Source: Pelagibius litoralis (GTDB lineage: Bacteria > Pseudomonadota > Alphaproteobacteria > Kiloniellales > Kiloniellaceae). From it: 64,000 bases of DNA. The translations under genes and the position numbers were made by a program. The stretch's first letter is position 1. Each line of letters begins with the position of its first letter. This document shows positions 36,102-45,049 of the stretch, piece after piece. The stretch spans positions 62,001 through 126,000 of the forward strand of contig NZ_JAAQPH010000006.1 of assembly GCF_011683915.1 (NCBI RefSeq), written 5' to 3'. Under the pieces are notes generated by a model that saw nothing but the letters and a program-made list of their open reading frames with translations, searched no databases and was not told the origin of the DNA.

Positions 36102-37093
36102 GCGGTCGGGCGAAAAGCCTTCCCCAGATCGAAGGCCTGCCGATTGTCGGGGTCTTCGTGTTGCTGGTCGGCCTCTTCATGGTGTTGGCGCCCAATGTCT
36201 TCCTCGGTTACCGGATCTACATGTCGTTCCTGATCACGGTGCCGCCGATCCTGTTGCTGGCCCTGGGCCTGACGCTGGTCATCGCGGCAGGGGAAATCGA
36301 CCTTTCCTTTCCCTCTGTCATCGCTTTTTCCGGTTTTCTCTTCGCCTACCTCTTCAAGACCTATGAGCTGACCTGGCTGGCGCTTCTGGCGGCCCTGGCC
36401 GGCGGCGCCTTGATCGGTTTCGTGAACGGTATCCTGGTGGCGGGTATCGGCGTGCCGTCGATCATCGCGACCCTGGCGATGCAGTTCTTCTGGGGCGGGA
36501 TCACCACGGTGCTTTCCGGCGGACTTTCCTACAACATCCGCGCGGTGAAGGAGACCGCGCTCTGGGAGGTCTTCGTCGGCCGTATCGGCGTGCTGCCCGT
36601 GCAGTCGCTCTGGGTCCTGGCGCTGGCGATCTTTCTCTGGTTCCTGCTGAACCGCCACCGTTTCGGCGAGCATCTGTTGTTCATCGGCGACAGCGCCAAG
36701 GTGGCGCGCGTCGTCGGTATCCCGGTCAATCGCGAACGTATCAAGCTGTTCACCCTGATGGGGGTTCTGGCCGCCTTTGCCGCCGTCCTGCTGACGCTGG
36801 AGAACAAGAACTTTTTCAATACCCAGGGCCAGGGCTTTTTGCTGATTGCCCTGGCCGCCGTTTTCATCGGCGGTACCTCGATATTCGGGGGGCAGGGCAG
36901 CATCGTCGGCTCGTTCTTCGGGGCCTTCATCATCGTGATGATCGAGGCCGGTCTGGTGGCCAGCGGTATCCAGGGGTTCTGGGTGCGCGCCGTGGTCGGG
37001 CTGGTCTTCATCGGCGCGGTCATCTTTCATCTGCTGGTCGAAAATCCCGGACGTCTGGCGGCGCTGCGGCGCTTGTTGAGGCGCGATGGTTAG
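36098..37093 (+). CDS. Sugar ABC transporter permease, system 2
   Basis: A 331-residue RbsC/FrcC-type permease with about ten membrane helices. Markers are LALGLTLVIAAGEIDLSFPS, GFVNGILVAGIGVPSIIATLAM, FIGDSAKVARVVGIPVNRERIK and AVFIGGTSIFGGQGS. It shares order and motifs with the system 1 permease at lower identity in the N-terminal helices. It is coupled to the ATPase; the binding protein follows after 87 bases. Confidence 0.93.
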   Translation: MSGRAKSLPQIEGLPIVGVFVLLVGLFMVLAPNVFLGYRIYMSFLITVPPILLLALGLTLVIAAGEIDLSFPSVIAFSGFLFAYLFKTYELTWLALLAALAGGALIGFVNGILVAGIGVPSIIATLAMQFFWGGITTVLSGGLSYNIRAVKETALWEVFVGRIGVLPVQSLWVLALAIFLWFLLNRHRFGEHLLFIGDSAKVARVVGIPVNRERIKLFTLMGVLAAFAAVLLTLENKNFFNTQGQGFLLIALAAVFIGGTSIFGGQGSIVGSFFGAFIIVMIEAGLVASGIQGFWVRAVVGLVFIGAVIFHLLVENPGRLAALRRLLRRDG

Positions 37094-37180
37094 CGCCGCC
37101 TGAGTTCCGGTTTGTTGTTTAGGGGAGGGTCGCCCGGTACCGGCCCGATACAAAGAAAATCCAAACAAATGGAGGAGAGG

Positions 37181-38200
37181 ATGTCACAGCGGAATTCTTC
37201 AAGAATCTTTTCTCGGGCCTTGTTCGGTCTCGGTCTTGTTTCAGGTCTGGCGGTGCTCGCCGGCCCGGCAGCGGCGCAGAGCAGCGACAAGCCGCTCGGC
37301 GACGGCATGGTCATGTACATGCAGATGGGTGGCAATGCCGGCGACGGCGCGACCCTGGCGCGGACCACCGGGGCTCGGGATGCCGCCAAGGCCTTCGGCC
37401 TGCAGCTGATCGAGCAGTACTCGGCCTGGCAACCGGAAACCATGCTGAACCATTTCCGCGAGGGCATGGCGGCCAGCCCGGCCTGTATCGGTATCATGGG
37501 CCATCCGGGCAGCGATGCCTTCGCCGATCTGGTGGACGAGGCCCGCGAGGCCGGCATCGTGGTGACCAGCGGCAACGCGCCGCTCACCGAACTCTACAAC
37601 AAGCATCAGGCCGGCGGCTTCGGCTATGCCGGCGTCGATCTCTTCACCGGCGGCTACATCACCGGCAAGTCGATGGCCGACCAGGGCTTGCAGAAAGGCG
37701 ACAAGGCGCTGGTCTACGGCCTGTTGTCGGAAGCAGAGCGCGGCCAGAGCACGCTTGGCCTGAAAACCGCCCTGGAGGAGGCCGGCGTCACGGTGGACTA
37801 TCTGGAGATCTCGCCGGAGGTGAATTCGGATTCCTCGTTGGTGGTGCCCATCCTGGCGGCCTATCTGGCGAACAATCCGGACGTGAAGGCGATCGGCACC
37901 CAGCATGGCGGCGTGACGGCCTTTATCCCCAAGGCGCTTGAGGATTCCGGCAAGAAGCCCGGCGACGTGGTGGTCGGCGGCATCGATCTGGCGCCGGCAA
38001 CCATCGACGGCCTGGAAGAGGGGTGGATTTCCACCGTGTTGGACCAGCAGCTCTATTTGCAGGGCTTCCTGCCGGTCACCCAGTGCGTGCTCTCAGCCAA
38101 GTACGGCTTTACCGGGCTGTTCACCAACACCGGTTCCGGCACCGTAACCCCCAAGACCATCGGCGCCCTGGTCCCGCTGATCGAGAAGGGTATTCGTTGA
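37181..38200 (+). CDS. Sugar ABC transporter substrate-binding protein, system 2
   Basis: A 339-residue periplasmic protein of the RbsB-like class with a signal peptide at about 1-32 (ending AGPAAA). Segments GIMGHPGSDAFADLVDEAREAG, GYAGVDLFTGGYITG and LVYGLLSEAERGQ parallel system 1, as do GWISTVLDQQLYLQGFLP and YGFTGLFTNTGSG. The start is chosen by GGAGGAGAGG immediately before it. It ends 26 bases before a strong terminator. It is probably expressed in excess of the transporter subunits. Confidence 0.93.
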   Translation: MSQRNSSRIFSRALFGLGLVSGLAVLAGPAAAQSSDKPLGDGMVMYMQMGGNAGDGATLARTTGARDAAKAFGLQLIEQYSAWQPETMLNHFREGMAASPACIGIMGHPGSDAFADLVDEAREAGIVVTSGNAPLTELYNKHQAGGFGYAGVDLFTGGYITGKSMADQGLQKGDKALVYGLLSEAERGQSTLGLKTALEEAGVTVDYLEISPEVNSDSSLVVPILAAYLANNPDVKAIGTQHGGVTAFIPKALEDSGKKPGDVVVGGIDLAPATIDGLEEGWISTVLDQQLYLQGFLPVTQCVLSAKYGFTGLFTNTGSGTVTPKTIGALVPLIEKGIR

Positions 38201-38226
38201 ATCTGGCGCCAGTCTGAAAACCTGAT

Positions 38227-38255
38227 GCGGCCCGGCTGGTCCGGGCCGCTTTTTC
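38227..38255 (+). terminator. Intrinsic terminator after ABC system 2
   Basis: GCGGCCCGG (38227-38235) and CCGGGCCGC (38241-38249) form a 9-base stem with a 5-base loop, followed by TTTTTCTTT. The 341-base gap up to the amine oxidase contains this terminator and no convincing gene. Confidence 0.9.
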
Positions 38256-38541
38256 TTTCCGCGCTCTCTTTCGGATTAGCCCGGGGTTTCCGTCTGCCGG
38301 CGTCCCGCCTTCTGTTATTGCTTCGTTTTGGCGAATCGTCGCGGCCGCTGGATTAGCGCTGACAAGAGGCGTAAGCTCGAACTGCAGCAAGCTGCGGCTG
38401 CTGCGAGGCGCCGGGGGGTTCGCCGACTCTGTTCCGCTTTCGATTGTCCGCTGAGATGGCGTGGCAGCGATGGTCCGGACAGGGCCGATCCACGAAGGGA
38501 ACCGCTGCTTTTGCCGGCGGTCCCGAAAGAGGGGGCGAAAG

Positions 38542-40140
38542 ATGCCGACGACCGCATCCGATATCATCTATGACTGCATCGTTCTGGGCGCCGGGATCAG
38601 CGGCGTTACGGCGGCGCGGGATCTTCAGCAGGCGGGCCTGAAGGTGCTGTTGCTGGAGGGCTCCAGCCGCGTCGGTGGGCGCATGTATTCCCGGCATGAC
38701 TTCGTAAAGAAGAGCGGCAAGCCGGTGCCGGTCGAAGGCGGTGCCGAGTACATCCACGTGCCGGAGCAGGCACGCTACAAGGAATTCTGGCAGGAGGTGC
38801 GCAAGCACGGCTTCACCACCTCGCCGTTTCACAAATGCGGCATGGGCATCTTGAAGATTCCCCGCAACCGCATGTACTTCAGCCCCTGGAAACGGACCAA
38901 GATGCTGGCAGAGGTTATCGTCCAGCCGGAATTCTGGTCGCTGCCCGATGCGCTGCAGAAAATCCAGGAATTCGATGCCGCGACCAAGGCCGACATGACG
39001 GCGGCCAGCTTCGTGAAGCGTTACGCCGCCAAGAACGACCTGTCGAAACGCGGTCTGGCGCTGCTGGCCTATACCCTCTCGGCCCACACGCCGGGGCCGT
39101 TGAACGAAATCTCCATTGCCGGGTTGAAGACCGATGCCATTGTCGATCAGTTGATGGAGCGCAAGGAGTTGCGCATGGAGCATGACGCGGCCAAGCCCTT
39201 CGGCCTTTGCGGTTTCGACAGTCTGCCCAACAGGATTGCCGCGGAGTTCCGCAAGGCCGGCGGCAAGCTTGAGAAGAGTCGCGCCGGGTCGACCAACCGC
39301 AAGGTCGCAGCGGTTGAACGCCTCGCCGACGGCAAGGTGAAGGTAACGACGACGGGCGGGCAGATCTTCACGGGAAAGACAGCCGTCTGCACGTTTTCCG
39401 CCGGCATGCTGAATCCGAAAAGCGGCGAGGGCGACGCCATCTTCGGGCCGCTTCTGACCGCTGCCAAGCGCGAAGCGCTGGGCCTTGTCCGCATGGGGGC
39501 GATCACCAAATTCGCGCTGGAGTTCAAGGAACGCATCTGGGTCGACGACGGCGGCGAATCGGCCAGCCATCTTGCGGTGCTGAGCAATCCCGAAGGCAAG
39601 GCACGCACTTTCTTCTCGTCCTTTCCCAAAGAACACCATGGCCCCCATGTGCTGACCGGGTTGCTGATGAACCAGGACCACGACCAGATCGCCGAGATGG
39701 ACGACGAGGCGGCGGTGGCCCACGTCTTCGAGGCACTTGGCAAGGTCTATGGGCGCAACCGCCGTTGGACGCAAAAAGCCGTACTGGCGGGCAAGCTCGG
39801 CAGTGGTGGCAAATTCAAGCCGAATTTCCTGCGTCAGGACTGGTCGAAAGACCCCTTCGCAAAGGGTGGCAATTCCTATCTGGCTTTTGCGCCGCAACGC
39901 CAGGGTCGCATGCTGGCCAAGCAGGCGCGTGAAGCCCTGAAAGATCCACGCGAAACGCTGCCGCTTTTTTGGGCCGGTGAAGCCGTTGCGCCGGCCTATG
40001 ACCGCGATTATCAGCCCCTGGCTGTACACGGTGCTTACATTTCCGGACGTCGTGTTGCAGAGGACGTGCTTCATTATCTGAAGAATGCCGGCCGCAACGC
40101 CGGCCGTTTCGACCGCTACTACCGGGGAAAATACCTATAA
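38542..40140 (+). CDS. Flavin-dependent amine oxidase family protein
   Basis: A 532-residue FAD protein of the monoamine-oxidase/protoporphyrinogen oxidase superfamily. The dinucleotide-binding site is VLGAGISGVTAARDL near the start, followed by the LLEGSSRVGGRM motif. The C-terminal LFWAGEAVAPAYDRDYQPLAVHGAYISGRRVAEDVL is the FAD-binding tail. The middle region does not identify a substrate. The start at 38542 has AGAGGGGG upstream; the longer frame is not protein-like there. It is probably its own transcript, next to the sugar regulon but not obviously part of it. Confidence 0.88.
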   Translation: MPTTASDIIYDCIVLGAGISGVTAARDLQQAGLKVLLLEGSSRVGGRMYSRHDFVKKSGKPVPVEGGAEYIHVPEQARYKEFWQEVRKHGFTTSPFHKCGMGILKIPRNRMYFSPWKRTKMLAEVIVQPEFWSLPDALQKIQEFDAATKADMTAASFVKRYAAKNDLSKRGLALLAYTLSAHTPGPLNEISIAGLKTDAIVDQLMERKELRMEHDAAKPFGLCGFDSLPNRIAAEFRKAGGKLEKSRAGSTNRKVAAVERLADGKVKVTTTGGQIFTGKTAVCTFSAGMLNPKSGEGDAIFGPLLTAAKREALGLVRMGAITKFALEFKERIWVDDGGESASHLAVLSNPEGKARTFFSSFPKEHHGPHVLTGLLMNQDHDQIAEMDDEAAVAHVFEALGKVYGRNRRWTQKAVLAGKLGSGGKFKPNFLRQDWSKDPFAKGGNSYLAFAPQRQGRMLAKQAREALKDPRETLPLFWAGEAVAPAYDRDYQPLAVHGAYISGRRVAEDVLHYLKNAGRNAGRFDRYYRGKYL

Positions 40141-40264
40141 AACCGAACCTTGTTTGGCAACTGAAAGCGGCGATTTCAACGGCATGCATTTGGTTGTTTT
40201 GATCTCTCCGAGAAGCCTTTAATCTACCGGCCGGTGACATAGTGATGTGAGACGGAGAGTGGGA

Positions 40265-41140
40265 ATGTCGGCAGTGAAATGCCTGTGGCCTGCGGCGGCG
40301 ACGCTGGGGGAGGGTCCACTTTGGTCGGCCACCGAGGGCGCGCTGTATTGGGTGGATATCAAGGCCCCGGCGCTGCATCGTTATCGTCTTTCCGATGGCG
40401 ACACCACGTCGTGGGTCATGCCGGAGAGGATCGGCTGGGTGATCGAGCGGGCAAACGGCGAAGGCTTGGTTGCCGGCCTCAAGGAGCGCGGTTTTGTCTT
40501 TCTGACGCCGGGCAGCATGGCGGTGGAGGCGATCGGCCAACCCGAGCCCGATTACCCCGACAATCGTTTCAATGATGCCAAGGCCGATTCCGCTGGGCGG
40601 ATCTGGGCCGGCACCATGGACGACAACGAACGCGAAGCCAGCGGAAGCCTGTATCGCCTCGATCCGGATCTGGATTGGCAGCGTGTCGATAAGGACTACG
40701 TGGTCACCAACGGCCCGGCGTTGAGTCCGGACGAGCGTGTCCTCTACCACACCGACACCTTCGAGGGGACGATCTACGCTTTTGATCTGACCGGGTCCGG
40801 CAAGCTTTCCGGCAAGCGCGTCTTTGCCAAAATCCCTGAGGGAGACGGCTATCCCGATGGCATGACCTGCGATGCCGAGGGCGGGCTCTGGGTTGCCCAT
40901 TGGGGTGGCTGGCGGATCAGCCGCTTCAAGCCCAACGGTGAGCTTGACCGGGCAATCGAGATGCCGGTCGGCCAAGTGACCAGTTGCGCTTTCGGCGGCG
41001 AAAACCTCGACCGGCTTTTTGTGACCTCGGCGGCTATCGGTCTTAGCGCAGAAGACCTTGAGGCGCAGCCGCTTGCCGGCGGCCTCTTTGAGGTCGAGAC
41101 CGGGAAGACCGGTTTGCGCCCGGGTTTGTTCGCCGGCTAG
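40265..41140 (+). CDS. SMP-30/gluconolactonase family protein
   Basis: A 291-residue six-bladed propeller lactonase. The metal ligands fit the family: Glu16 (LGEGPLW), Asn149 (TNGPALSPDE) and Asp198 (YPDGM), and Asn103 (NRFND) contacts substrate. Aldonolactone hydrolysis is the likely activity and suits the sugar-acid setting. The ATG at 40265 is taken because GGAGAGTGGGA lies before it. It is followed by about 200 bases without a gene and then the small minus-strand gene. Confidence 0.9.
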   Translation: MSAVKCLWPAAATLGEGPLWSATEGALYWVDIKAPALHRYRLSDGDTTSWVMPERIGWVIERANGEGLVAGLKERGFVFLTPGSMAVEAIGQPEPDYPDNRFNDAKADSAGRIWAGTMDDNEREASGSLYRLDPDLDWQRVDKDYVVTNGPALSPDERVLYHTDTFEGTIYAFDLTGSGKLSGKRVFAKIPEGDGYPDGMTCDAEGGLWVAHWGGWRISRFKPNGELDRAIEMPVGQVTSCAFGGENLDRLFVTSAAIGLSAEDLEAQPLAGGLFEVETGKTGLRPGLFAG

Positions 41141-41336
41141 AGTTTCACGTCCAGCGCCGAACACGCCGAAAGGATTCGGGGGTCAGAGCCGACCGACCGG
41201 CAACCCCGCAATGGCTGTTTTGAGCCCGGAGCGCACCTTCGTTGCACCGCATTGAATTACGTCACTGTGCAGCTTTGGGGAGGTTCACAGTACGCGGGGG
41301 TGGGTGGTCTTCCTGACGGCCCGGCCCAGCTCGCCC

Positions 41337-41471
41337 CTATTTTATCTTTTTACCGGCGATCGACAGCGGCTGCCTTGTGGCGTTGGAATCTGCGGTTGCA
41401 GAAACTTTCGGTTTGACCTGTTTGGGTTTCTTGGCCTCTTTGTTGCCGCGCTTGTTGTCGCCTTTAGACAT
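41337..41471 (-). CDS. Small basic protein of 44 residues
   Basis: A compact open frame preceded by GGAAGGAGAG, a near-perfect Shine-Dalgarno, 5-7 bases from the ATG. It begins MSKGDNKRGNKEAKKPK and ends LSIAGKKIK, with 14 Lys/Arg residues. The style (highly charged N-terminus, closing IAGKKIK) matches a conserved alphaproteobacterial short protein family that I know only by appearance. It is too short for most gene callers and its function is unknown. The neighbouring gaps (41141-41336 and 41472-41589) hold nothing else I can name. Confidence 0.75.
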   Translation of the reverse strand: MSKGDNKRGNKEAKKPKQVKPKVSATADSNATRQPLSIAGKKIK

Positions 41472-41589
41472 TGGCTCTCCTTCCAACGTGCAGCAAGCGC
41501 TGGTCTTGGTGGCCAAGACGCGTCCGCTTGCAGCGGGTTATCCATTGACTGCCTGAAATTGGCACTCAATGGTTTGATTTCTTGGTCTG

Positions 41590-42411
41590 TTATATACGGC
41601 TGGCCCCCTGGGCCGAGGCGGCTGCGAGCTGGTGCCGATACCGCTGACCAAGCGCGTCGCGCGGAACGCTGAAAAGGCTGTTTGCCGTTGCGAAATCGTC
41701 GTGCGTGTCGATCTCGGTCCAGTTCAGATCCGTTATTTCGAGCGCGTGAAAGGCTGTACCCTGCGCCATCAGTCGCTCGTAAGCGGCCTCGTAGTAGTCC
41801 TGCTGATGCGCGTCATCTGCCATCATCAAGGTCAGTTCGGCAAACAGAAGCTTGGCGGTCTCGGCGCTGATCTTCTCGATCCCGATGGACTCTCCCAAGG
41901 CAGTTTTTGGATCAACTGTCTTGCTCGCCTGCAGAATACGCAGCTGATCGTCGATGATCACTTTCACCTCTTCGGCATCGAGCTGGATATCGCGATCGAT
42001 GCACAGGGCGTTCTGGAAATCACTATCGATCAGGCGACGCAGGATGCTCGGGTCGAAGACCACGTCGGCATCAAACTTGATAAAGTCGCTGCCGCCGATG
42101 GCGCGTTCGGTCAACATCAGGGAATAGCCGGTATTCGTCCTGGTGTATTTGTCATTGACGACAAATGTGATCTGCAGTTCCGGAAAGGTGTCGTCGACGA
42201 AGCGCCTGATCCGTTCCTCCAAATAGCCCAGAACCAGGACAAATTCGGAGATGCCGCAACTCTGGCAATTACGGATCATGCGTTCGAGGATTGGCGTGCC
42301 CGCGACCGAGAGCAGGCTTTTTGGGCAGTCGTCCGTCAGCGGCCGGATCCGGGACCCGACACCCGCCGCCAGAATGACAGCCTTGTGGGCTGGCTTGGGG
42401 GGAGATTTCAT
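41590..42411 (-). CDS. Nucleotidyltransferase, candidate CTP:phosphonate/choline type
   Basis: A 273-residue enzyme of the NTP-transferase family. The signature is AVILAAGVGSRIRPLTDDCPK (key Gly17, Arg21, Lys31), with a metal-binding Asp114 and Asp116 in KFDADVVFD. Its closest look is to phosphocholine cytidylyltransferase and PntC-type enzymes that activate 2-aminoethylphosphonate with CTP. It would make a CMP-activated head group for the CDP-alcohol phosphatidyltransferase encoded just upstream (36-base gap). Sugar nucleotidyltransferase is the alternative. GC is visibly lower than in flanking genes. Confidence 0.8.
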   Translation of the reverse strand: MKSPPKPAHKAVILAAGVGSRIRPLTDDCPKSLLSVAGTPILERMIRNCQSCGISEFVLVLGYLEERIRRFVDDTFPELQITFVVNDKYTRTNTGYSLMLTERAIGGSDFIKFDADVVFDPSILRRLIDSDFQNALCIDRDIQLDAEEVKVIIDDQLRILQASKTVDPKTALGESIGIEKISAETAKLLFAELTLMMADDAHQQDYYEAAYERLMAQGTAFHALEITDLNWTEIDTHDDFATANSLFSVPRDALGQRYRHQLAAASAQGASRI

Positions 42412-42447
42412 TTTGAACAGGCTTCCCTTCTGCTGCGCATCCGCGCG

Positions 42448-43215
42448 TTATTTGAGGATCGGAAGTTGGTGATTCTGCTGGATCTGTCGACCGTGTTGGA
42501 CGGCGCGATACAGGCCCCAGAAAAGCTGGCCGCCGGCGAAGATCCAAAGCATCGGCTCAAGCGCATCGAAAAGCAGCGCGGCCGACAGCATGAAGATGAA
42601 CACGCCTTCGTCGAAGTGGAAGATCTTGCGCTGCTCCCTTGCAAACCATGTCAGGTTCGCGCGCAGCCCAAAGCCCAGACCCGCGACCTTTTCAGGCTTC
42701 TTCCATTGGGACATCTTGGCGAGATAGCCTGGGTCACGCCCCGTTTCGATCTCAATGGCGATGTATTTTGTGTAGCCCCGCAGACCATACAACGCGATGC
42801 CGATGAGGGCTAAAACAACGGGTGTGACGCTGGACGACTGAAGATAAGCTGCATAACCTGCCGCGCCGAACCAGAGCGTGACCTGCACTTGGTCGGTCAG
42901 GCGGTCGTAATAGCTGCCGATGGGCGAGGACACCTGCCGGTAGCGCGCCATCTGCCCGTCCATGCAATCGAGCATATGGCTCAGATGGATCAGAACGGCT
43001 GCTGCGATGAAATTCGCGGACCCGCCAATGACAATGCACAGCGACGCCACCACAGCCACAAGGAACGACGCCCCTGTGATCCTGTTCGGGGTGATCCAAG
43101 GCGCTTCCACCGCGCCGTAATTCACAGCGATAGCCATGGGGGCAGTGACAAAGGATGACCACCACTCATCATCCACGGTCTTGGTGGCCCAAAGCCGTGC
43201 CAGCTTGCCGGTCAT
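42448..43215 (-). CDS. CDP-alcohol phosphatidyltransferase
   Basis: A 255-residue membrane enzyme carrying the complete motif D-x2-D-G-x2-A-R-x8-G-x3-D-x3-D, at Asp83, Asp86, Gly87, Ala90, Arg91, Gly100, Asp104 and Asp108. It has about six membrane segments. It joins a CMP-activated alcohol to a lipid or the reverse. Start is the ATG overlapping the aminotransferase stop (ATGA), which suits the operon; a longer frame extends nine codons upstream. With a head-group nucleotidyltransferase downstream and an AEP-type transaminase upstream, phosphonolipid synthesis is the best guess. Confidence 0.88.
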   Translation of the reverse strand: MTGKLARLWATKTVDDEWWSSFVTAPMAIAVNYGAVEAPWITPNRITGASFLVAVVASLCIVIGGSANFIAAAVLIHLSHMLDCMDGQMARYRQVSSPIGSYYDRLTDQVQVTLWFGAAGYAAYLQSSSVTPVVLALIGIALYGLRGYTKYIAIEIETGRDPGYLAKMSQWKKPEKVAGLGFGLRANLTWFAREQRKIFHFDEGVFIFMLSAALLFDALEPMLWIFAGGQLFWGLYRAVQHGRQIQQNHQLPILK

Positions 43216-44399
43216 GGAGCGGTTGACGCCAGGGCGCCGCACAGGGGAGTGATCAGCGCCGGGCTCGGCTCGGCTGGTCTGATCGGAACCACGAGATCAG
43301 CCGCCTCGGTTTGCAAGGTCACAAGAACTTCCCTGAGGGTCTGCAGGAAGAACTTGATGTCGAACTTGGACATCTCTCCGATATTGCCGACCTGGAAGAC
43401 CTTGCCCTGGAAACAACCTTTGCCCTCGTAGATGATGATGGATTTCTCGCGCAGACGATCTCGTAAATCACCGACCTTCACCGAAGGGGGTACGATGACC
43501 GTCGTGAGAACCGAGCACATGTCCTGCTCATCGATCAAGAATTCGAGATTCAGTTTCCGCATTCCCCATCGCAATTGTTCGGCGCGGGCGCGGATCGTAG
43601 CAAAGCGTTTCGACACGCCTTCGCGCAGGATGTTCGTCAAGGCCTGCTCCAGCGCAAAGAACAATGGCACTGCCGGGGTATTTGGCGTTTGTGAGCGCGC
43701 TTTGAGGAAGTCGTAGAATGTTGCGAGGTTCAGATAGGTTGTGTTCGCCTTATGGGCCTTCAGTTTCCTGAACTGTTTTTTGCGGCCGATCACGAAGGAT
43801 AGGCCGGGATAAGACCCGATCGCCTTGGAACTGGAACTGGAACAGAACGCGATATTGCAAGCCTCCAGGTCGACCATCTCGGCGCCCACGCTGCTGACAC
43901 CGTCCACGACAAAGATTGCCCCTTGCGCTTTCGCCATTGCGCCGACTTGCGCCAGTGGGTTCAACATGCCTGAGCAGGTCTCATGATGGACCATCGCCAC
44001 CACATCGATTTTGTGGCGCATCAGATAGGCCTCGACCTCAAGCAGATTGAAGGGCTCGCCCCACGGCACCTCAATAAGATGGGTCCGGTCGTTATGGATC
44101 AGAGAGGTCTTGTGCAGGCGCTCGCCAAACTCGCCGTTTGACAAGATCAGGATACGGCCTTTTCCTACAACGGAGGAGAGCATCGCTTCATTCGCTGCCG
44201 TGCCTGATCCGGTGATCACCACAGCGCGGTAGCGGCCGCGTCTCCTGATCTGAAAAAGCGAAAGAAGTTTCTGCTCGATACTGGCAAGCAGCGCATCAAA
44301 ATCGGCTTCTCTGTGGCAAATATCTTCTTTCGAGATCGCCACGCGCAGGTTCTCAGCCACGTTTACAGGGCCGGGGGTAAAGAGAAGATACTTGTCCAA
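43212..44399 (-). CDS. PhnW-like class V aminotransferase
   Basis: A 395-residue PLP enzyme. It opens with LLFTPGPVNV as in 2-aminoethylphosphonate:pyruvate transaminase and alanine-glyoxylate transaminase. Asp166 (FVVDGVSSVGAE) holds the ring nitrogen and Lys192 (SSSKAIGSYPGLSF) the Schiff base. The C-terminal 25 residues are an extra tail. The start is TTG with CAGGAG upstream. In the context of the two following genes it would form 2-aminoethylphosphonate from phosphonoacetaldehyde. No PEP mutase or phosphonopyruvate decarboxylase is in the window, so the precursor supply must be elsewhere or the assignment is wrong. Confidence 0.82.
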   Translation of the reverse strand: MDKYLLFTPGPVNVAENLRVAISKEDICHREADFDALLASIEQKLLSLFQIRRRGRYRAVVITGSGTAANEAMLSSVVGKGRILILSNGEFGERLHKTSLIHNDRTHLIEVPWGEPFNLLEVEAYLMRHKIDVVAMVHHETCSGMLNPLAQVGAMAKAQGAIFVVDGVSSVGAEMVDLEACNIAFCSSSSSKAIGSYPGLSFVIGRKKQFRKLKAHKANTTYLNLATFYDFLKARSQTPNTPAVPLFFALEQALTNILREGVSKRFATIRARAEQLRWGMRKLNLEFLIDEQDMCSVLTTVIVPPSVKVGDLRDRLREKSIIIYEGKGCFQGKVFQVGNIGEMSKFDIKFFLQTLREVLVTLQTEAADLVVPIRPAEPSPALITPLCGALASTAP

Positions 44400-45049
44400 A
44401 TCTGTACAAACTCCTGCGGCGCGCGGCCGTTAGACCTCGCGGTCGCGTGATTGCTGCGCGCCCATGAGAGACACCGCCCAGGTTCAGGGCGCGGTCAGCG
44501 AGAGGGCACAAATCGATTCAGGAAATCAGCAACACAGCTAGATCTGTTCGGTATTCTTCAGGAAAGGAGCCTTCCTGAATCCAACGATGCTGATAAAAAA
44601 ACGTCGTGAACTGCGCCAGCGGGAATCGTGAAAGTAACCCGCTAGAGATTAGTCAATGCAGCTTGCAAGTTAGCGCAGCAGGGCTAATCGGCATCACCGT
44701 GGTGCAGGCAACTACACCGCCGATGTCTTAGATAGTCATGCCAGTCGAGATCGGTATCATCAGTTGGGCTACAGGGATCATCCTCCCCTGAAGTCTCCAA
44801 CACCTCAGCCCTTTCCGAGGTATCAAGCGCTCAATGCATACAACGCTCGAAGGCTTTACATGTACAGAAATGATGGCTGACAAGCAAAGCAATTCGAAAA
44901 AAGACCCAAACCTACCCGGCTTGTCTGGGGCGCAATAAAACTATTCAGCCTGTACAGGCGGGCCAACACTCACCAACATTAAATAGAAAACCGGGGAAAG
45001 CCTGGACATATAGTCCCACCGTCCCTGGTTAACCAGCTCCGCTGGCCGC
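44400..45049. other. 650-base noncoding, AT-richer stretch
   Basis: This lies upstream of the aminotransferase and downstream of the beta-hydroxyacid dehydrogenase gene. It has no gene with a ribosome site and stands out from the GC-rich surroundings. One frame stays open from about 44674 to 44880 without a good start codon, perhaps a decayed gene end. It probably contains the cassette promoter near 44400-44500. Confidence 0.55.

Noticed and set aside
38328-38573. 81-residue plus-strand frame before the amine oxidase gene
   Set aside because: TTG start with no ribosome site, Arg/Ala-rich composition typical of a chance frame in GC-rich DNA.
44870-44938. 22-residue frame MMADKQSNSKKDP... in the noncoding stretch
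   Set aside because: No ribosome site, very short, and surrounded by sequence with no other coding signal.
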